This document shows positions 18,889-30,630 of a stretch of DNA of 64,000 nt, piece by piece (positions within the stretch are counted from its first letter, which is position 1; each line of letters opens with the position of its first letter). The position numbers and the translations under genes were made by a program. This DNA comes from [Pseudopropionibacterium] massiliense (GTDB taxonomy: Bacteria; Actinomycetota; Actinomycetes; Propionibacteriales; Propionibacteriaceae): the NCBI RefSeq assembly GCF_900607225.1, contig NZ_LR027842.1:2260980-2324979 (forward strand), read 5' to 3'. The notes under the pieces are model-generated. The model was not told where the DNA came from, ran no database searches, and was given only the letters and a program-made list of their open reading frames with translations.

Positions 18889-21108
18889 TCACCCGACCTT
18901 TTCCTGTTCGCGGCCGCGCATGGTGCGCACGATCGCGTCGAGCACGTCGATGCCCTTGGTGCCGCGGCCGAAGGTGGCGTCCAGGCCGGTCTCGGCGGCC
19001 ATGTCGCGGCTTACCTGCGTACCGCCGGCGATCAGCACCTTCTCGTCGCGGATGCCGCGTTCCTTGGTCAGCTCGGCGAGTTTCTTCATCATCGTGCGGT
19101 GAACCTCGTTGTGGCTGATGACCGTGGAGATCAGGATCGCGTCCGAGCCCGACTCGATGGCCGCATCCACCATCTTCTCGACGGGAACCGAGGTCCCGAG
19201 GTAGTGGTACTTCACGCCGTACTTCTCGAGACCGCCGTGTTTGATGTCGAGGATCTCGCGCATGCCGACGCTGTGCTCGTCCTCACCGACGGTGCCGGCC
19301 ACGACGGTGATCTCGTGGTCGGTGACGAACTGGCGCAGTTCCTCCTCGGGGAGCAGCTCGATCTTCTCGGGGATGGTCAGCTCGGTCTTGTCGACGTCGA
19401 AACCGACGTGCCCCTTCACCTCGACGAAACATCCCTCGGCGGGCTGCAGCACCTGGAGGTTGACGACCTCGGGGTCGCTCAGCCCCATGCGCTTGGCCAT
19501 CTCGAGGGCCGCCTCGACGGCGATCTCGGCCCGTTCGGGGATCATCAGTTCCACCAGGGCCACACCGTCACCGGCCCATTCGGCCTCGGGCCGCAGCAGG
19601 TTCCCAGAGCGGTACTCGCGGGTCCGTTCGAGCCGTTTGTGGGCGCTGTCCTCCGGGTCGAGTTCGTCGATGTAGACGATCTTCTCCGGATCGCAGAGGG
19701 TGCAACCGCCGACCAGGTCGCAGGCCTTGTCCACCCCGGCGGGCAGGTTGTTGTTGCCGAAGTGGTCACACACCGGCGCCAGATAGTCGGGATCGCGTTC
19801 GATCACGGTGCCCACCGAGATGCCGCCGTCCCCGTCACGGGCGATGCCGTCGTGGTTGCGTTCCGGGAACTCGGCGGAGTCGACGAAGAAGCCCTGCTCC
19901 ACGGCCGCGAAGTAGCCGCCCGCGTGCAGCATCTCGGTGAGGAAGCCGATCGCGCGTTCCTTGAGGTCGCGCACCATCCCGCCCAGCGGGCCTTCCCGAT
20001 TGAGGGTGAGCAGTTCCTTGATGCCGTCCAAGGCCGCCCAGGTCTGTTTGACGGTCTGCACGCCACGCACCGAGTTGTAGTGCCAGGGCAGGTTGCGTCC
20101 CTCGTCGGGGGTGATGGTGCTCTGGATGTCTGCGCTGGTGAGCATGGAGATCATCGTGTCGATCACGTGCAGGCGGATCGCCTCGTTGATGTCGGACTCG
20201 ATGTAGCGGGTGTTCTGCTGGGCGCGCATCTTGTATTCGGAGAAGAAGTCGCGCAGCGCGACCGCGTAGGGCAGGTCGAACCACAGCTTCGGGGTCGGCG
20301 GGGCGCTCGGCGGCACCGTCGAGAGCCCGATGAGGTCCTTGGGCATCCCGACCATGACGGAGAAGGCAGAGTTCAGGCCGTGCTGGACCATGAGCTCGGG
20401 CATCACCTTCCAGCCCTGGCGGGCGGTGGCGTTGGCGTTGTGGGCGCCGTCGATCTGGAAGATCCGGGCCCCGGTCATGACCTTCTTGGCCTCACCCGCG
20501 TCGACGTAGCTGCGGTAGGCGTTGATGTTGCGGTAGAGCACGTTGTACTGCGGGTCCTGGTGGGCGCCGTTGACGCCCTCCTCCGCGAACAGCACCGCGA
20601 CCTCGGGGCCCGCCACGCCGGAGACGTAGCTGTGGAAGTTGATCGGGCGGCCGACCTCGTCCTCGATCAGGTCACAGGCCTTGCGGCTGGCGCGCAGCTG
20701 CTTGCGGGTGATCGGCACACCACCGATACCCTCGGGGGTTCCCTCCATCAGGCCGTCGATGTGGCTCTGCCCGGTGGTGCGGATCACCATGATGTGGTCG
20801 GCACCGTTCCAGGCCGCCATCCGCATGCGGCGGATGTCGTCCTCGAAGTGCCCGGAGGCGATCTCGGAGGTAACCACCGGGGCCGGCTGCGGGTCGATGC
20901 CCTCGAAGTACTTCGCGGTGGGCATCGGGACGCTGTTCTTCAGCGGTTCCGACATGTTCCTGAAATGGAATCCCGCCATGTCGACACCACCCTCGGGCAC
21001 GGTGCGCCAGGTCCAGCCCTTGCGCGGCGGGTGGTAGTTCTCCAGATCCTCGAGGATCTCCTCCACGTTGATCTTGGTGTTCGGGTCCAGCTTGTCGGTC
21101 ACGCTCAC
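18889..21108 (-). CDS. oraE: D-ornithine 4,5-aminomutase large (E) subunit, B12- and PLP-dependent
   Basis: A 739-residue protein, about the length of the clostridial OraE. The N-terminal part is the TIM-barrel that holds substrate and PLP phosphate; the C-terminal Rossmann domain binds cobalamin. The base-off B12 motif is DEHSVG with His612, followed by the second loop at IAGGTQ. Lys623 lies 11 residues after this histidine, the same spacing as His618 and Lys629 (cobalt ligand and PLP Schiff-base lysine) in the Clostridium sticklandii enzyme as I recall it. With OraS it moves the terminal amino group of D-ornithine to C4, giving 2,4-diaminopentanoate. The ATG overlaps the oraS stop by four bases, as expected for subunits made in a fixed ratio. 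Confidence 0.94.
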   Translation of the reverse strand: MSVTDKLDPNTKINVEEILEDLENYHPPRKGWTWRTVPEGGVDMAGFHFRNMSEPLKNSVPMPTAKYFEGIDPQPAPVVTSEIASGHFEDDIRRMRMAAWNGADHIMVIRTTGQSHIDGLMEGTPEGIGGVPITRKQLRASRKACDLIEDEVGRPINFHSYVSGVAGPEVAVLFAEEGVNGAHQDPQYNVLYRNINAYRSYVDAGEAKKVMTGARIFQIDGAHNANATARQGWKVMPELMVQHGLNSAFSVMVGMPKDLIGLSTVPPSAPPTPKLWFDLPYAVALRDFFSEYKMRAQQNTRYIESDINEAIRLHVIDTMISMLTSADIQSTITPDEGRNLPWHYNSVRGVQTVKQTWAALDGIKELLTLNREGPLGGMVRDLKERAIGFLTEMLHAGGYFAAVEQGFFVDSAEFPERNHDGIARDGDGGISVGTVIERDPDYLAPVCDHFGNNNLPAGVDKACDLVGGCTLCDPEKIVYIDELDPEDSAHKRLERTREYRSGNLLRPEAEWAGDGVALVELMIPERAEIAVEAALEMAKRMGLSDPEVVNLQVLQPAEGCFVEVKGHVGFDVDKTELTIPEKIELLPEEELRQFVTDHEITVVAGTVGEDEHSVGMREILDIKHGGLEKYGVKYHYLGTSVPVEKMVDAAIESGSDAILISTVISHNEVHRTMMKKLAELTKERGIRDEKVLIAGGTQVSRDMAAETGLDATFGRGTKGIDVLDAIVRTMRGREQEKVG

Positions 21109-21476
21109 TTCTCCTCGAAGAGCCCGGCCATCACGGCCGGATCGTCGGCGATGGCGGCTGCGGCCGCCCGGATGTCAATTCCGTCGCGCCTGGACAGGCG
21201 CAACACCACGTGCCCCGCTCCCTTGCCCAGCAGCCCGGCGTTCAGCACGTTCTCGACCACGGCGTGCGTGGTGACCGAGTCGATGCCCATGCGCAACAGC
21301 ACCGACCGTTCGATCGACGGCGTGGTGTGGGTGCGCGCCAGCTCCACCACCGGCTCCATCACCTGGTGGCACAGCTCCCAGAACCTGGCCTTGAGGGCCT
21401 CGTCGTCCAGGTCCGCCAGTTCGGAACGCAACTTCTCGAAGCGGTCGATCCGCTCCTGTTCCTCGGTGTTCATCAT
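21105..21476 (-). CDS. oraS: D-ornithine 4,5-aminomutase small (S) subunit
   Basis: A 123-residue mostly helical acidic protein ending in FEEK. Length and the central pattern (WELCHQVMEPVVELARTHTTPSIERSVLLRMG, with the TPSIERSVLLRMG core) match the OraS subunit of ornithine aminomutase, which packs against the OraE barrel. It starts with two ATG codons (21476 and 21473) preceded by an AGGAAGGA-type ribosome site. It lies twelve bases after ortB and overlaps oraE by four bases. On its own such a small protein would be hard to name; position immediately before oraE makes the call firm. Confidence 0.92.
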   Translation of the reverse strand: MMNTEEQERIDRFEKLRSELADLDDEALKARFWELCHQVMEPVVELARTHTTPSIERSVLLRMGIDSVTTHAVVENVLNAGLLGKGAGHVVLRLSRRDGIDIRAAAAAIADDPAVMAGLFEEK

Positions 21477-21488
21477 CGTCCTTCCTGT

Positions 21489-22901
21489 TCACTCGCCGCC
21501 CGCGACCCCGGGGACGAGCGATCGCACGTGTTCTTCGGTGGTGTTGGCGTCGGCGGCCAGGAATTCGACGTCCTCGCTGCTCCACCGCTCGGGGGGCAGC
21601 ACCTTGGCGGCGTGCCTGATGTAGCTGCCGCGCAGCCTTTCGAGATCCAGGGGTTTGCCCGCAACCTGGTCGAGTCGCTCCGGGATGACGATCGCCCTGC
21701 CGGGGACGTTGTCCGCCGGGTCGCCCCTGCGCACCTCGATACCCCGGCTCTTCGCGAACGACAGCTGGCTGTTGTGGTGCTTGCCCGCGCCGGTGTACTC
21801 GGTTTCCTGGACGACAATGATCTGGTCGCGGTCCATCTGCATGGCAAGGGCGACGGCCGCCGTCAGGCTGGTGTTGCCGGCCGGGCCGCGTTCCAGGCCC
21901 TCAAGTTTCGTCAGCAGTTCGGTCATGTAGAAGACCTCGCCCTGGGTGACCAGGTGGTAGCCGTTCATGTACCGCAGGGCGCGGGCCGCGTTGCGCGGCA
22001 CGTCCACCCGGTCGGGCCAGGTGGCGAACGGCACCCCGAAACCGGTGTGCCCCGTGGTGAAGGACTTGTTGTTGAAGTCCTTGTCGGATGCCATGTGCAG
22101 GCCGGTGAGGTCGACGGAGACCGCCACCACCTGGGTCTGGTCGCAGCCCACCTTGCGCAGGCCGCGGGCCGTGCCTGTCAGGTTGCCACCGCCGGCGTGC
22201 GTTACCGCGACCACGTCGGGCTGGCGTCCGTAACGTTCCTGCACCTCGCGGCCGATCTCGGCGCCGAGCGTCTCCACCCCCGCGATTCCGTAGGGGGTGT
22301 AGAGGCTGGCGTTGAAGTAGCCGGTCTCCTCCAGGGTGCGCAGCAGCACGTAGAACAGCTCCGGCCCCACCGTCAGTTTGACCACCTCGGCCCCGTAGGC
22401 CTCGCAGGCCCGGGACTTCTCGACGATCTCGGGTTGCCCGACGTGCTCGGAGTCGTAGACCTCCTGGATCACGATGCACTTGAGTCCCTGCTGGGCGGCC
22501 TGCGAGGCGACGGCCGCCCCGTAGTTCCCGCTCGTCGCGGTGACCATGCCCTTGAAACCCTTCTTGCGGGCCTCGTGGGCGCTGAGGGAGGCACGGCGCG
22601 CCTTGAAACTTCCGGAGGCGTTCGCGGCCTCGTCCTTGACAAGGATCCTGGCCCCCTTGCCGGGGCCGGCGATGGCCCGCACCGCCTCGGTGAGGCGATG
22701 CAGTTCGTGCAGCGGGGTCCTGCCGACCTTGGTGGACCGCTGGATTTCGGCCACATCGTCGAGGGAGTAGCCGGTGGCCGCCATCATCGCCTCGTAGTCG
22801 AAGGCGATGGGGCTGATGTTGAACTCGTCGTAGTCCAACCCCAAAGCGGAACGCATGATCTCGTTCCTGCGGGCCATCACGTCCTTGTATGAGTTGCTCA
22901 T
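21489..22901 (-). CDS. ortB: 2-amino-4-oxopentanoate thiolase, PLP-containing beta subunit
   Basis: A 470-residue fold-type II PLP enzyme related to threonine synthase and cysteate synthase. The PLP lysine is Lys100 in NASGSFKARRA; a glycine-rich phosphate loop is seen as THAGGGNLTGTA. With OrtA it cleaves 2-amino-4-oxopentanoate with coenzyme A, giving acetyl-CoA and alanine, the energy-yielding end of the pathway. The start codon overlaps the ortA stop (ATGA), and oraS follows after twelve bases. Length and order agree with clostridial ort genes. Confidence 0.92.
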   Translation of the reverse strand: MSNSYKDVMARRNEIMRSALGLDYDEFNISPIAFDYEAMMAATGYSLDDVAEIQRSTKVGRTPLHELHRLTEAVRAIAGPGKGARILVKDEAANASGSFKARRASLSAHEARKKGFKGMVTATSGNYGAAVASQAAQQGLKCIVIQEVYDSEHVGQPEIVEKSRACEAYGAEVVKLTVGPELFYVLLRTLEETGYFNASLYTPYGIAGVETLGAEIGREVQERYGRQPDVVAVTHAGGGNLTGTARGLRKVGCDQTQVVAVSVDLTGLHMASDKDFNNKSFTTGHTGFGVPFATWPDRVDVPRNAARALRYMNGYHLVTQGEVFYMTELLTKLEGLERGPAGNTSLTAAVALAMQMDRDQIIVVQETEYTGAGKHHNSQLSFAKSRGIEVRRGDPADNVPGRAIVIPERLDQVAGKPLDLERLRGSYIRHAAKVLPPERWSSEDVEFLAADANTTEEHVRSLVPGVAGGE

Positions 22902-23191
22902 GACTCGTACTCCGTCCCGATCGTGAGGATCTCGTCCACGGTCTCACCGAAGCTGTGGGAATATCCGGGATTGATCCGGCTCAGCACCCCGGTGTGGGTC
23001 CGCCCGATGATGGTGCGGATGGTCGCCTCCTCACCGAGCGCCGCGGGCGCGGTGAGGAAACCGTCGACCCATTGCAGCAGCGGGGTGGCGGCCGTGTCCG
23101 CCGGCACTCCCTCCGCGCGTTCCCCGGGGGTCAGCACGACCTGCTGGATCTCCACCCATGCCCCCTCGGGGGCCACCTTCGTTGCACTCAC
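22898..23191 (-). CDS. ortA: 2-amino-4-oxopentanoate thiolase alpha subunit
   Basis: A 97-residue protein matching OrtA in size and in position between ord and ortB. It opens with a short beta-rich part (AWVEIQQVVLTPGERAEGVP) and contains GRTHTGVLSRINPGYSHSFG, a stretch I associate with this small thiolase subunit. OrtA and OrtB together form the active thiolase. The gene begins 25 bases after ord and ends overlapping ortB by four bases. Confidence 0.9.
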   Translation of the reverse strand: MSATKVAPEGAWVEIQQVVLTPGERAEGVPADTAATPLLQWVDGFLTAPAALGEEATIRTIIGRTHTGVLSRINPGYSHSFGETVDEILTIGTEYES

Positions 23192-23216
23192 TGCATCGCT
23201 CCAATCTCGGGTCAGG

Positions 23217-24260
23217 TCACCGGCGCTCGTAGGCCTCGGGGCCCATCAGCGCCGTCGGCGACGGCAGGTCGATGATCCGCTTGAGCCCCGGGGTGGCGGC
23301 GAAGATGCGGGGAATGGTGTTCACCGCGATGCCCGCGGTGGCCTTGCCGCCCGCGATCTCGGGGCCGGTGGACATGCTGATCTCGGGTACGCCGTGGATG
23401 GTGATGTAGTCGCCGGTGTCGACTCCCTCGGCCCCGGGATCAACCTGCTGCGGGTGGATGAGTTTGATGATCTCCTCGTCGCCGCGATACCCGACGGCGA
23501 TGTGGTTGCAGCCCGCGACCTTCCCGGGCTCGATGACCCGGTCCCTGGCCTGGCGCGGCACCTTCGCGATGATCGGTTCGAGTGTCTGTTCCACGCGGTC
23601 GACGCCGAGTCCGAGGGCGTCGCTGATCAGGCGGACGGATTCGGGGAAACCGACGTGCCCGACGATGGAGCCGTCGGCGACCCCGGCCTTGAACTCCTCG
23701 GGGGTGGTTCCCACGCCCTGGGTGGACAGCACGGTCTGCCCGTAGGGGCTGAGGTCGTTGATGCGGCTGGCCTCAATGCTGGTGACCTCCTGGCTGCCGG
23801 CGGTCAGCACCACGACGAGATGGTCGAGCACGAAGCCCGGGTTGACGCCCACGCCAATGGCGGAGACGCCGTGTTCCTTGGCCAGCGCGTCCAGTTCGAC
23901 CGCCTCCTCGGGGTTCTGCGCCTCGGGAGCGGCCATCTCCTCGGCGATGCTGACCACGTTGATGCCCGCGGAGATGATGGCCTTCAGGTCGGGAAGCTGT
24001 TTCTTGACCCAGGACGTGGTGGCGATGGTGACGACGTCCACCTTCTCCGGGTCGAGGATGCTGGCCGGGTCGTTGCTGATCTTCACGCCCGCCGGGCCCA
24101 CGCCGAGCACCTCGCCGACGTCCTTGCCCGCGAGTTCAGGACTGATGTCGAACGCGCCGACCAGTTCCAGGCCGTCCTTGGCCAGGATCACCTTCGCAAC
24201 GCCTTGGCCCATCGCCCCGAGACCCCACTGGGCAACGCGGATTCGCTGATTCTTGCTCAC
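23217..24260 (-). CDS. ord: 2,4-diaminopentanoate dehydrogenase
   Basis: A 347-residue oxidoreductase with an N-terminal Rossmann motif (VAQWGLGAMGQGVAK, residues about 9-23) of the dihydrodipicolinate reductase-like superfamily. It oxidatively deaminates 2,4-diaminopentanoate to 2-amino-4-oxopentanoate with NAD(P)+, linking OraSE to OrtAB. The start is the GTG at 24260, with an AGGGAGAG ribosome site just before it; the frame stays open further upstream but without coding character. It is the first gene of the seven-gene ornithine operon, facing a divergent Lrp-type regulator across a 380-base gap. Confidence 0.92.
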   Translation of the reverse strand: MSKNQRIRVAQWGLGAMGQGVAKVILAKDGLELVGAFDISPELAGKDVGEVLGVGPAGVKISNDPASILDPEKVDVVTIATTSWVKKQLPDLKAIISAGINVVSIAEEMAAPEAQNPEEAVELDALAKEHGVSAIGVGVNPGFVLDHLVVVLTAGSQEVTSIEASRINDLSPYGQTVLSTQGVGTTPEEFKAGVADGSIVGHVGFPESVRLISDALGLGVDRVEQTLEPIIAKVPRQARDRVIEPGKVAGCNHIAVGYRGDEEIIKLIHPQQVDPGAEGVDTGDYITIHGVPEISMSTGPEIAGGKATAGIAVNTIPRIFAATPGLKRIIDLPSPTALMGPEAYERR

Positions 24261-24640
24261 TTCTCTCCCTCGAGTTGTCGTTTCCGCCTCAGCTGGGACG
24301 CGGCGCACCGGTGTCCCGGCGTCCCGGAACAAGCACGCCCCTCCACCGGAGGATCGAGGACCGGCCCCGCCGTCACCAGCTCTCCTTTCAGCCCGGCGGT
24401 TACCATGTTCGCCATGTCCTGGGCTCCTCGCCCGACCGGCATCCACGTGGGTGCCCGTCGGTTCACCGTCGCGAAGGTGTCACCACTGACCATTGCTCTT
24501 TCACGGTATCCGCGACAACGGATGAGCAGCCCACGAACACCGGAATCGATTGCAACAAAGGCGAGCAACTTGAGATCTTCCCATCTTAAACATCTCGAAA
24601 TTCGGAACCTCCCACTCGGCTTTCCGAGCAGGAGGGGCCG
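24261..24640. promoter_or_regulatory. Divergent control region, ornithine operon / Lrp-type regulator
   Basis: This 380-base stretch contains no gene that I can support. Its right third is clearly richer in A and T (about 24540-24610), fitting promoters and operator sites. A dyad TTGAGAT (24570-24576) and ATCTCGA (24592-24598), with one mismatch and a 15-base spacer, could bind the adjacent Lrp-like regulator; this is speculative. An AGGAGGGG ribosome site precedes the regulator start at 24641. Confidence 0.5.
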
Positions 24641-25630
24641 GTGAGGGACGAGACGGATCTCCAACTGGTCAATCTGCTGCAGATCGACCCCCGCATCTCC
24701 TGGTCCAAAGCCGGTGAGATCCTGCAGCTGTCGCCGACGACCGTGGCGAACCGCTGGAATCACCTGACGGAGAAAGGGCTGGCCTGGATCTGCACCCACC
24801 CGAACCCGGAGCACCGGTTCACCGCGGTGGTGGAGGTTGACTGCCGCACCGAGTTCCTGCCCTCCGCCACCAGGCAGATGTGTGCCCATCCGTTGATCAT
24901 GAGCGTCGACGAGGCCACCGGGCGGCGCGACATCCTGCTGACCATCATGGCTCCCGACATGGCGACGCTGACGACCTTGATCATCGACTGGATCGGGGGA
25001 ATCGAGGGGGTGTACGGGACCCGCAGCTCCTTGGTGACCAACGTCATCGTCGGGGCGGAGTCCTGGCGGGCGAACATCCTCACCCAGCGTCAGGTCAACC
25101 AGGCCCTCCCCCAACGCACGCCCGACAGATCGCAGGCAGGTTTCGACGCCGCCGACCTGGCCCTGTCACAGGCCCTGGCCCGCGACGGCAGGGCCAGTGT
25201 CGCGTCGCTGTCCCAGGAGCTCGACATGCCGACCAGCACGGTGCACCGCCGGATGCGGCGGCTTCTCGCGAACCAGCACCTCATCATGCGGTGTGACGCG
25301 GCCCCCGAGCTGGCGGGGTGGCTACTGGAGTGCACCTGGCTGACGACGGTCGCCTTCAACTACAAGAACCGGGTCATCGAACTGCTGAAGGAACAACCCT
25401 CGTTGCGGTCCTGCTTCTGGATCACGGGGAGCAACAACCTGCGCGTCAACTTCCGCGTCAACCACATCGGTTCCCTGGCAGCGCTCGAGTCCTCGATCGC
25501 TTCCGCGATCCCCGGCCTGGCTCCCGACGAGACCGTCGTGCACATGCGCAGCCACAAGTCGATGGGATGGCTGCTGCGCCCGGACGGGGGCTGCACCGGG
25601 CAGCTCGTCCCCCCGGTTTTCGGCCCGTGA
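24641..25630 (+). CDS. Lrp/AsnC family regulator with two HTH domains
   Basis: A 329-residue protein, about twice the size of ordinary Lrp/AsnC regulators. An AsnC-type winged helix-turn-helix occupies residues about 1-55 (LLQIDPRISWSKAGEILQ) and a second one about 168-215 (ALARDGRASVASLSQELDM). Each is followed by a ligand-binding RAM-like alpha/beta domain, so the protein looks like a tandem duplication on a single chain. The start is the GTG at 24641, with a strong AGGAGGGG site four bases before. It is divergent to the ornithine degradation operon and is the natural candidate to control it in response to an amino acid; no direct evidence is visible beyond location. A 13-bp-stem hairpin follows. 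Confidence 0.88.
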   Translation: MRDETDLQLVNLLQIDPRISWSKAGEILQLSPTTVANRWNHLTEKGLAWICTHPNPEHRFTAVVEVDCRTEFLPSATRQMCAHPLIMSVDEATGRRDILLTIMAPDMATLTTLIIDWIGGIEGVYGTRSSLVTNVIVGAESWRANILTQRQVNQALPQRTPDRSQAGFDAADLALSQALARDGRASVASLSQELDMPTSTVHRRMRRLLANQHLIMRCDAAPELAGWLLECTWLTTVAFNYKNRVIELLKEQPSLRSCFWITGSNNLRVNFRVNHIGSLAALESSIASAIPGLAPDETVVHMRSHKSMGWLLRPDGGCTGQLVPPVFGP

Positions 25631-25639
25631 CGGCGCGAA

Positions 25640-25671
25640 ACGCCCGGGGAGTTCCTCGACTCCCCGGGCGT
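25640..25671. terminator. Bidirectional terminator hairpin
   Basis: A perfect 13-bp stem (25640-25652 with 25659-25671) with a six-base loop separates the convergent Lrp-type regulator (stop at 25630) and clpB (stop at 25680). Confidence 0.85.
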
Positions 25672-25679
25672 CGGCGCTC

Positions 25680-28250
<2,571 letters not shown>

Positions 28251-28274
28251 CAGTCCTCCAGAGTGCGAATTACA

Positions 28275-28299
28275 AAGTTGAGTCTAACACGCTCAACTT
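28275..28299. promoter_or_regulatory. HAIR element (HspR operator) upstream of clpB
   Basis: The inverted repeat AAGTTGAG (28275-28282), nine bases, CTCAACTT (28292-28299) is perfect, and contains TTGAGT-N7-GCTCAA, one base away from the actinobacterial HAIR consensus core TTGAGT-N7-ACTCAA. It lies 25 bases from the clpB start codon. Its position fits repression by HspR. Confidence 0.85.
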
Positions 28300-28474
28300 G
28301 TATGTGCGTAACCTGCGGGGTGTTCGACACGGTCCGAATCGCAGGCGTTTTCCCCCATCGGCCATTTTTGAGACTCCGGGCACTAGGCTCGGAGGCGGAC
28401 GGAGCGGAATCGCCATCCGGCGACTTCTCGCCACCGTCCGGTCGCCCGCCGAAGTGCTGACTGGAAGGAGCCAC

Positions 28475-30346
28475 ATGTCCCACCTCACAGAGAACGGTTT
28501 GACCACCACCATCCCCGTCACGGGACGTGTACCGAAACTCCACCGCGTCATCGAATGGGTGGAGGAGGTCGCGGCCCTCACGAATCCCAGCGCGATTCAC
28601 TTCCTCGACGGCTCCGATGAGGAGTACGAGAGTCTCGTGGAAAAGCTCGTGGAGGCCGGCACCCTCGTGCGGCTGAACCCCGACAAGCAACCGGGTTCCG
28701 TCTACGCCCGCACCGATCCCGACGACGTGGCCCGCGTCGAGGACTCCACCTTCATCTGCTCCGTTGACGAGAACGACGCCGGCCCCACCAACAACTGGAT
28801 GGATCCCAAGCAGATGAAGACCATCCTGACCAAGCTGTACAACGGCTGCATGGTGGGGCGCACCATGTACGTCATCCCCTTCTGCATGGGACACGTCGAC
28901 GCCCCTTCACCGAAGTTCGGCATCGAGATCACCGACTCGGCCTACGTGGCGATCTCCATGAAGATCATGACCCGGATGGGCACCGATGTGATGGAGGCCA
29001 TGGAGCGCACGGACGCGGACTTCGTGCCCGCGCTGCACTCCGTCGGGATGCCCCTGCCGCCCGGCGTCAAGGACGTTCCGTGGCCCTGCAACGACATCAA
29101 GTACATCGTCCACTTCCCCGAGGAACGGACCATCTGGAGCTACGGCTCCGGCTACGGCGGCAATTCCCTGCTGGGCAAGAAGTGCTACGCGCTTCGGATC
29201 GCATCCGTGATGGGGCGCGACGAGGGCTGGCTGGCCGAACACATGCTGATCCTGAGGATCACCTCGCCGGAGGGGAAGTCCTACCATCTGTGCGCGGCCT
29301 TCCCGTCCGCCTGCGGCAAGACGAACCTGGCGATGCTGGAGCCCACCCTGCCGGGCTGGACGGTGGAGACCCTCGGCGACGACATCGCGTGGATGCGGTT
29401 CGGCGAGGACGGCAGGCTCTACGCCGTCAACCCGGAAACCGGGCTGTTCGGCGTGGCCCCCGGCACGAGCACCGGAACCAATCCCAACGCCATGGCTGCC
29501 ATCGAGGGCGGGCACTCGATCTTCACCAACGTGGCGCTCACCGACGACGGTGACGTGTGGTGGGAGGGGAAGACCAAGCAGCCCCCGGAGCACCTCACCG
29601 ACTGGAAAGGCCGTTCCTGGACCCCCGAGAACGGCCCCGAGGGCGGCCGTCCCGGTGAAAAAGCAGCGCACCCGAACTCCCGGTTCTGCACCCCGATCTC
29701 GCAGTGCCCGATCCTGTCGGACGAGTTCTACGACCCGAGGGGTGTGCCCGTCGATGCCATCATCTTCGGCGGCCGCCGCGAGAACACCATCCCGCTGGTG
29801 GCTCAGTCACGGAGCTGGCAACACGGCGTGTTCATGGGCGCCACCTGCTCCTCCGAGACCACCGCGGCGGCGAAAGGAGCCGTCGGTGTGCTTCGCCGCG
29901 ACCCGATGGCGATGCTGCCGTTCATCGGATACCACGTCGGTGACTACTTCAGGCACTGGATCAACCTCGCGGAGCGCACCACCCCCGACAAGCTCCCGAA
30001 GATTTTCTACGTCAACTGGTTCCGGCGCGACTCCGAGGGCAAGTTCCTGTGGCCCGGTTTCGGCGAGAACTCCCGGGTCCTGAAGTGGATCGTGGAGCGC
30101 CTCGAGGGCAAGGTCGAGGCGGTCGAGACCCCGGCAGGCCTGCTGCCGGAGAAGAAGGACATCGACGTCGAGGGCCTGGACATCAGCGACGAGCACCTGG
30201 AACAGGTGCTGCGCTACGTGCCCAACGAGTGGGCCGACGAACTGCCGCGCATGCGTCGCTGGCTGAGGTCGCTGGGCCTGAAGGTCCCGCAGGAGATCCA
30301 CGATGAGCTGTGGCACATCGCCATGAACATCATCGGCGAACGCTGA
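28475..30346 (+). CDS. pckG: Phosphoenolpyruvate carboxykinase (GTP)
   Basis: A 623-residue protein of the GTP-dependent PEPCK family. The kinase-1a P-loop with the reactive cysteine is seen as [13 protein letters not shown] (about residue 280); the substrate and metal-binding parts include [14 protein letters not shown] and the guanine-binding FFRHWINL-like region (DYFRHWINL). The enzyme interconverts oxaloacetate and GTP with PEP, CO2 and GDP at the gluconeogenesis/anaplerosis node; in propionate fermenters it can also run toward oxaloacetate. The ATG at 28475 follows a GGAAGGAG ribosome site; an upstream extension of the frame overlaps the HAIR site and is not used. A 14-bp hairpin lies just after the stop. 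Confidence 0.97.
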   Translation: MSHLTENGLTTTIPVTGRVPKLHRVIEWVEEVAALTNPSAIHFLDGSDEEYESLVEKLVEAGTLVRLNPDKQPGSVYARTDPDDVARVEDSTFICSVDENDAGPTNNWMDPKQMKTILTKLYNGCMVGRTMYVIPFCMGHVDAPSPKFGIEITDSAYVAISMKIMTRMGTDVMEAMERTDADFVPALHSVGMPLPPGVKDVPWPCNDIKYIVHFPEERTIWSYGSGYGGNSLLGKKCYALRIASVMGRDEGWLAEHMLILRITSPEGKSYHLCAAFPSACGKTNLAMLEPTLPGWTVETLGDDIAWMRFGEDGRLYAVNPETGLFGVAPGTSTGTNPNAMAAIEGGHSIFTNVALTDDGDVWWEGKTKQPPEHLTDWKGRSWTPENGPEGGRPGEKAAHPNSRFCTPISQCPILSDEFYDPRGVPVDAIIFGGRRENTIPLVAQSRSWQHGVFMGATCSSETTAAAKGAVGVLRRDPMAMLPFIGYHVGDYFRHWINLAERTTPDKLPKIFYVNWFRRDSEGKFLWPGFGENSRVLKWIVERLEGKVEAVETPAGLLPEKKDIDVEGLDISDEHLEQVLRYVPNEWADELPRMRRWLRSLGLKVPQEIHDELWHIAMNIIGER

Positions 30347-30357
30347 CGGCTCTCGCT

Positions 30358-30393
30358 GGTGTGGGTGGGGTGGGCTGCCACCCCACCCACACC
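30358..30393 (+). terminator. Hairpin after pckG
   Basis: A 14-bp perfect stem (30358-30371 with 30380-30393) with an eight-base loop begins eleven bases after the pckG stop codon. No T tract follows, so the strength of termination is uncertain. Confidence 0.7.
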
Positions 30394-30400
30394 GTGTCCA

Positions 30401-30480
30401 GCCAACCCACCCGCCGAACCGCCAGCCCATCCGTCAAACGCCAGCCCATCCGTCAAACGCCAGCCCACCCGCCAAACGCC
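30401..30480 (+). repeat. Imperfect 19-bp tandem repeat, about four copies
   Basis: The unit gccagcccatccgtcaaac is found at 30421-30439 and 30440-30458 (identical), then a variant at 30459-30477 and a more diverged one at 30401-30419. The last unit runs into the left 55-bp direct repeat that flanks the AbiEi-type gene. No coding sense is evident. Confidence 0.75.
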
Positions 30481-30522
30481 AGCGCTACAGCGCAAGCACA
30501 CGACCGTGAGACAAGCGAACCA
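30468..30522 (+). repeat. Left copy of 55-bp direct repeat flanking the AbiEi-type gene
   Basis: It matches 31608-31662 at 51 of 55 positions by hand alignment, in the same orientation. The pair encloses one gene, and the copies lie 1140 bp apart. Confidence 0.8.
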
Positions 30523-30630
30523 AGTGGGGCACTGGGGCCCGATGGAAGGAAAGAGTCCACTTCCGGCGGGGTTTTCCACAGGCATACGACCACTTGGTTC
30601 TCTGAGTGCCGTACCGCCAATAGTGAAGAC

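Noticed and set aside
19099-21624. Plus-strand open frame of 841 codons opposite oraE/oraS
   Set aside because: Also an antisense shadow. The minus strand carries clear OraE and OraS motifs over the same bases.
30401-30480. Possible CRISPR repeats
   Set aside because: The 19-bp units touch each other without spacers and there are no cas genes nearby.
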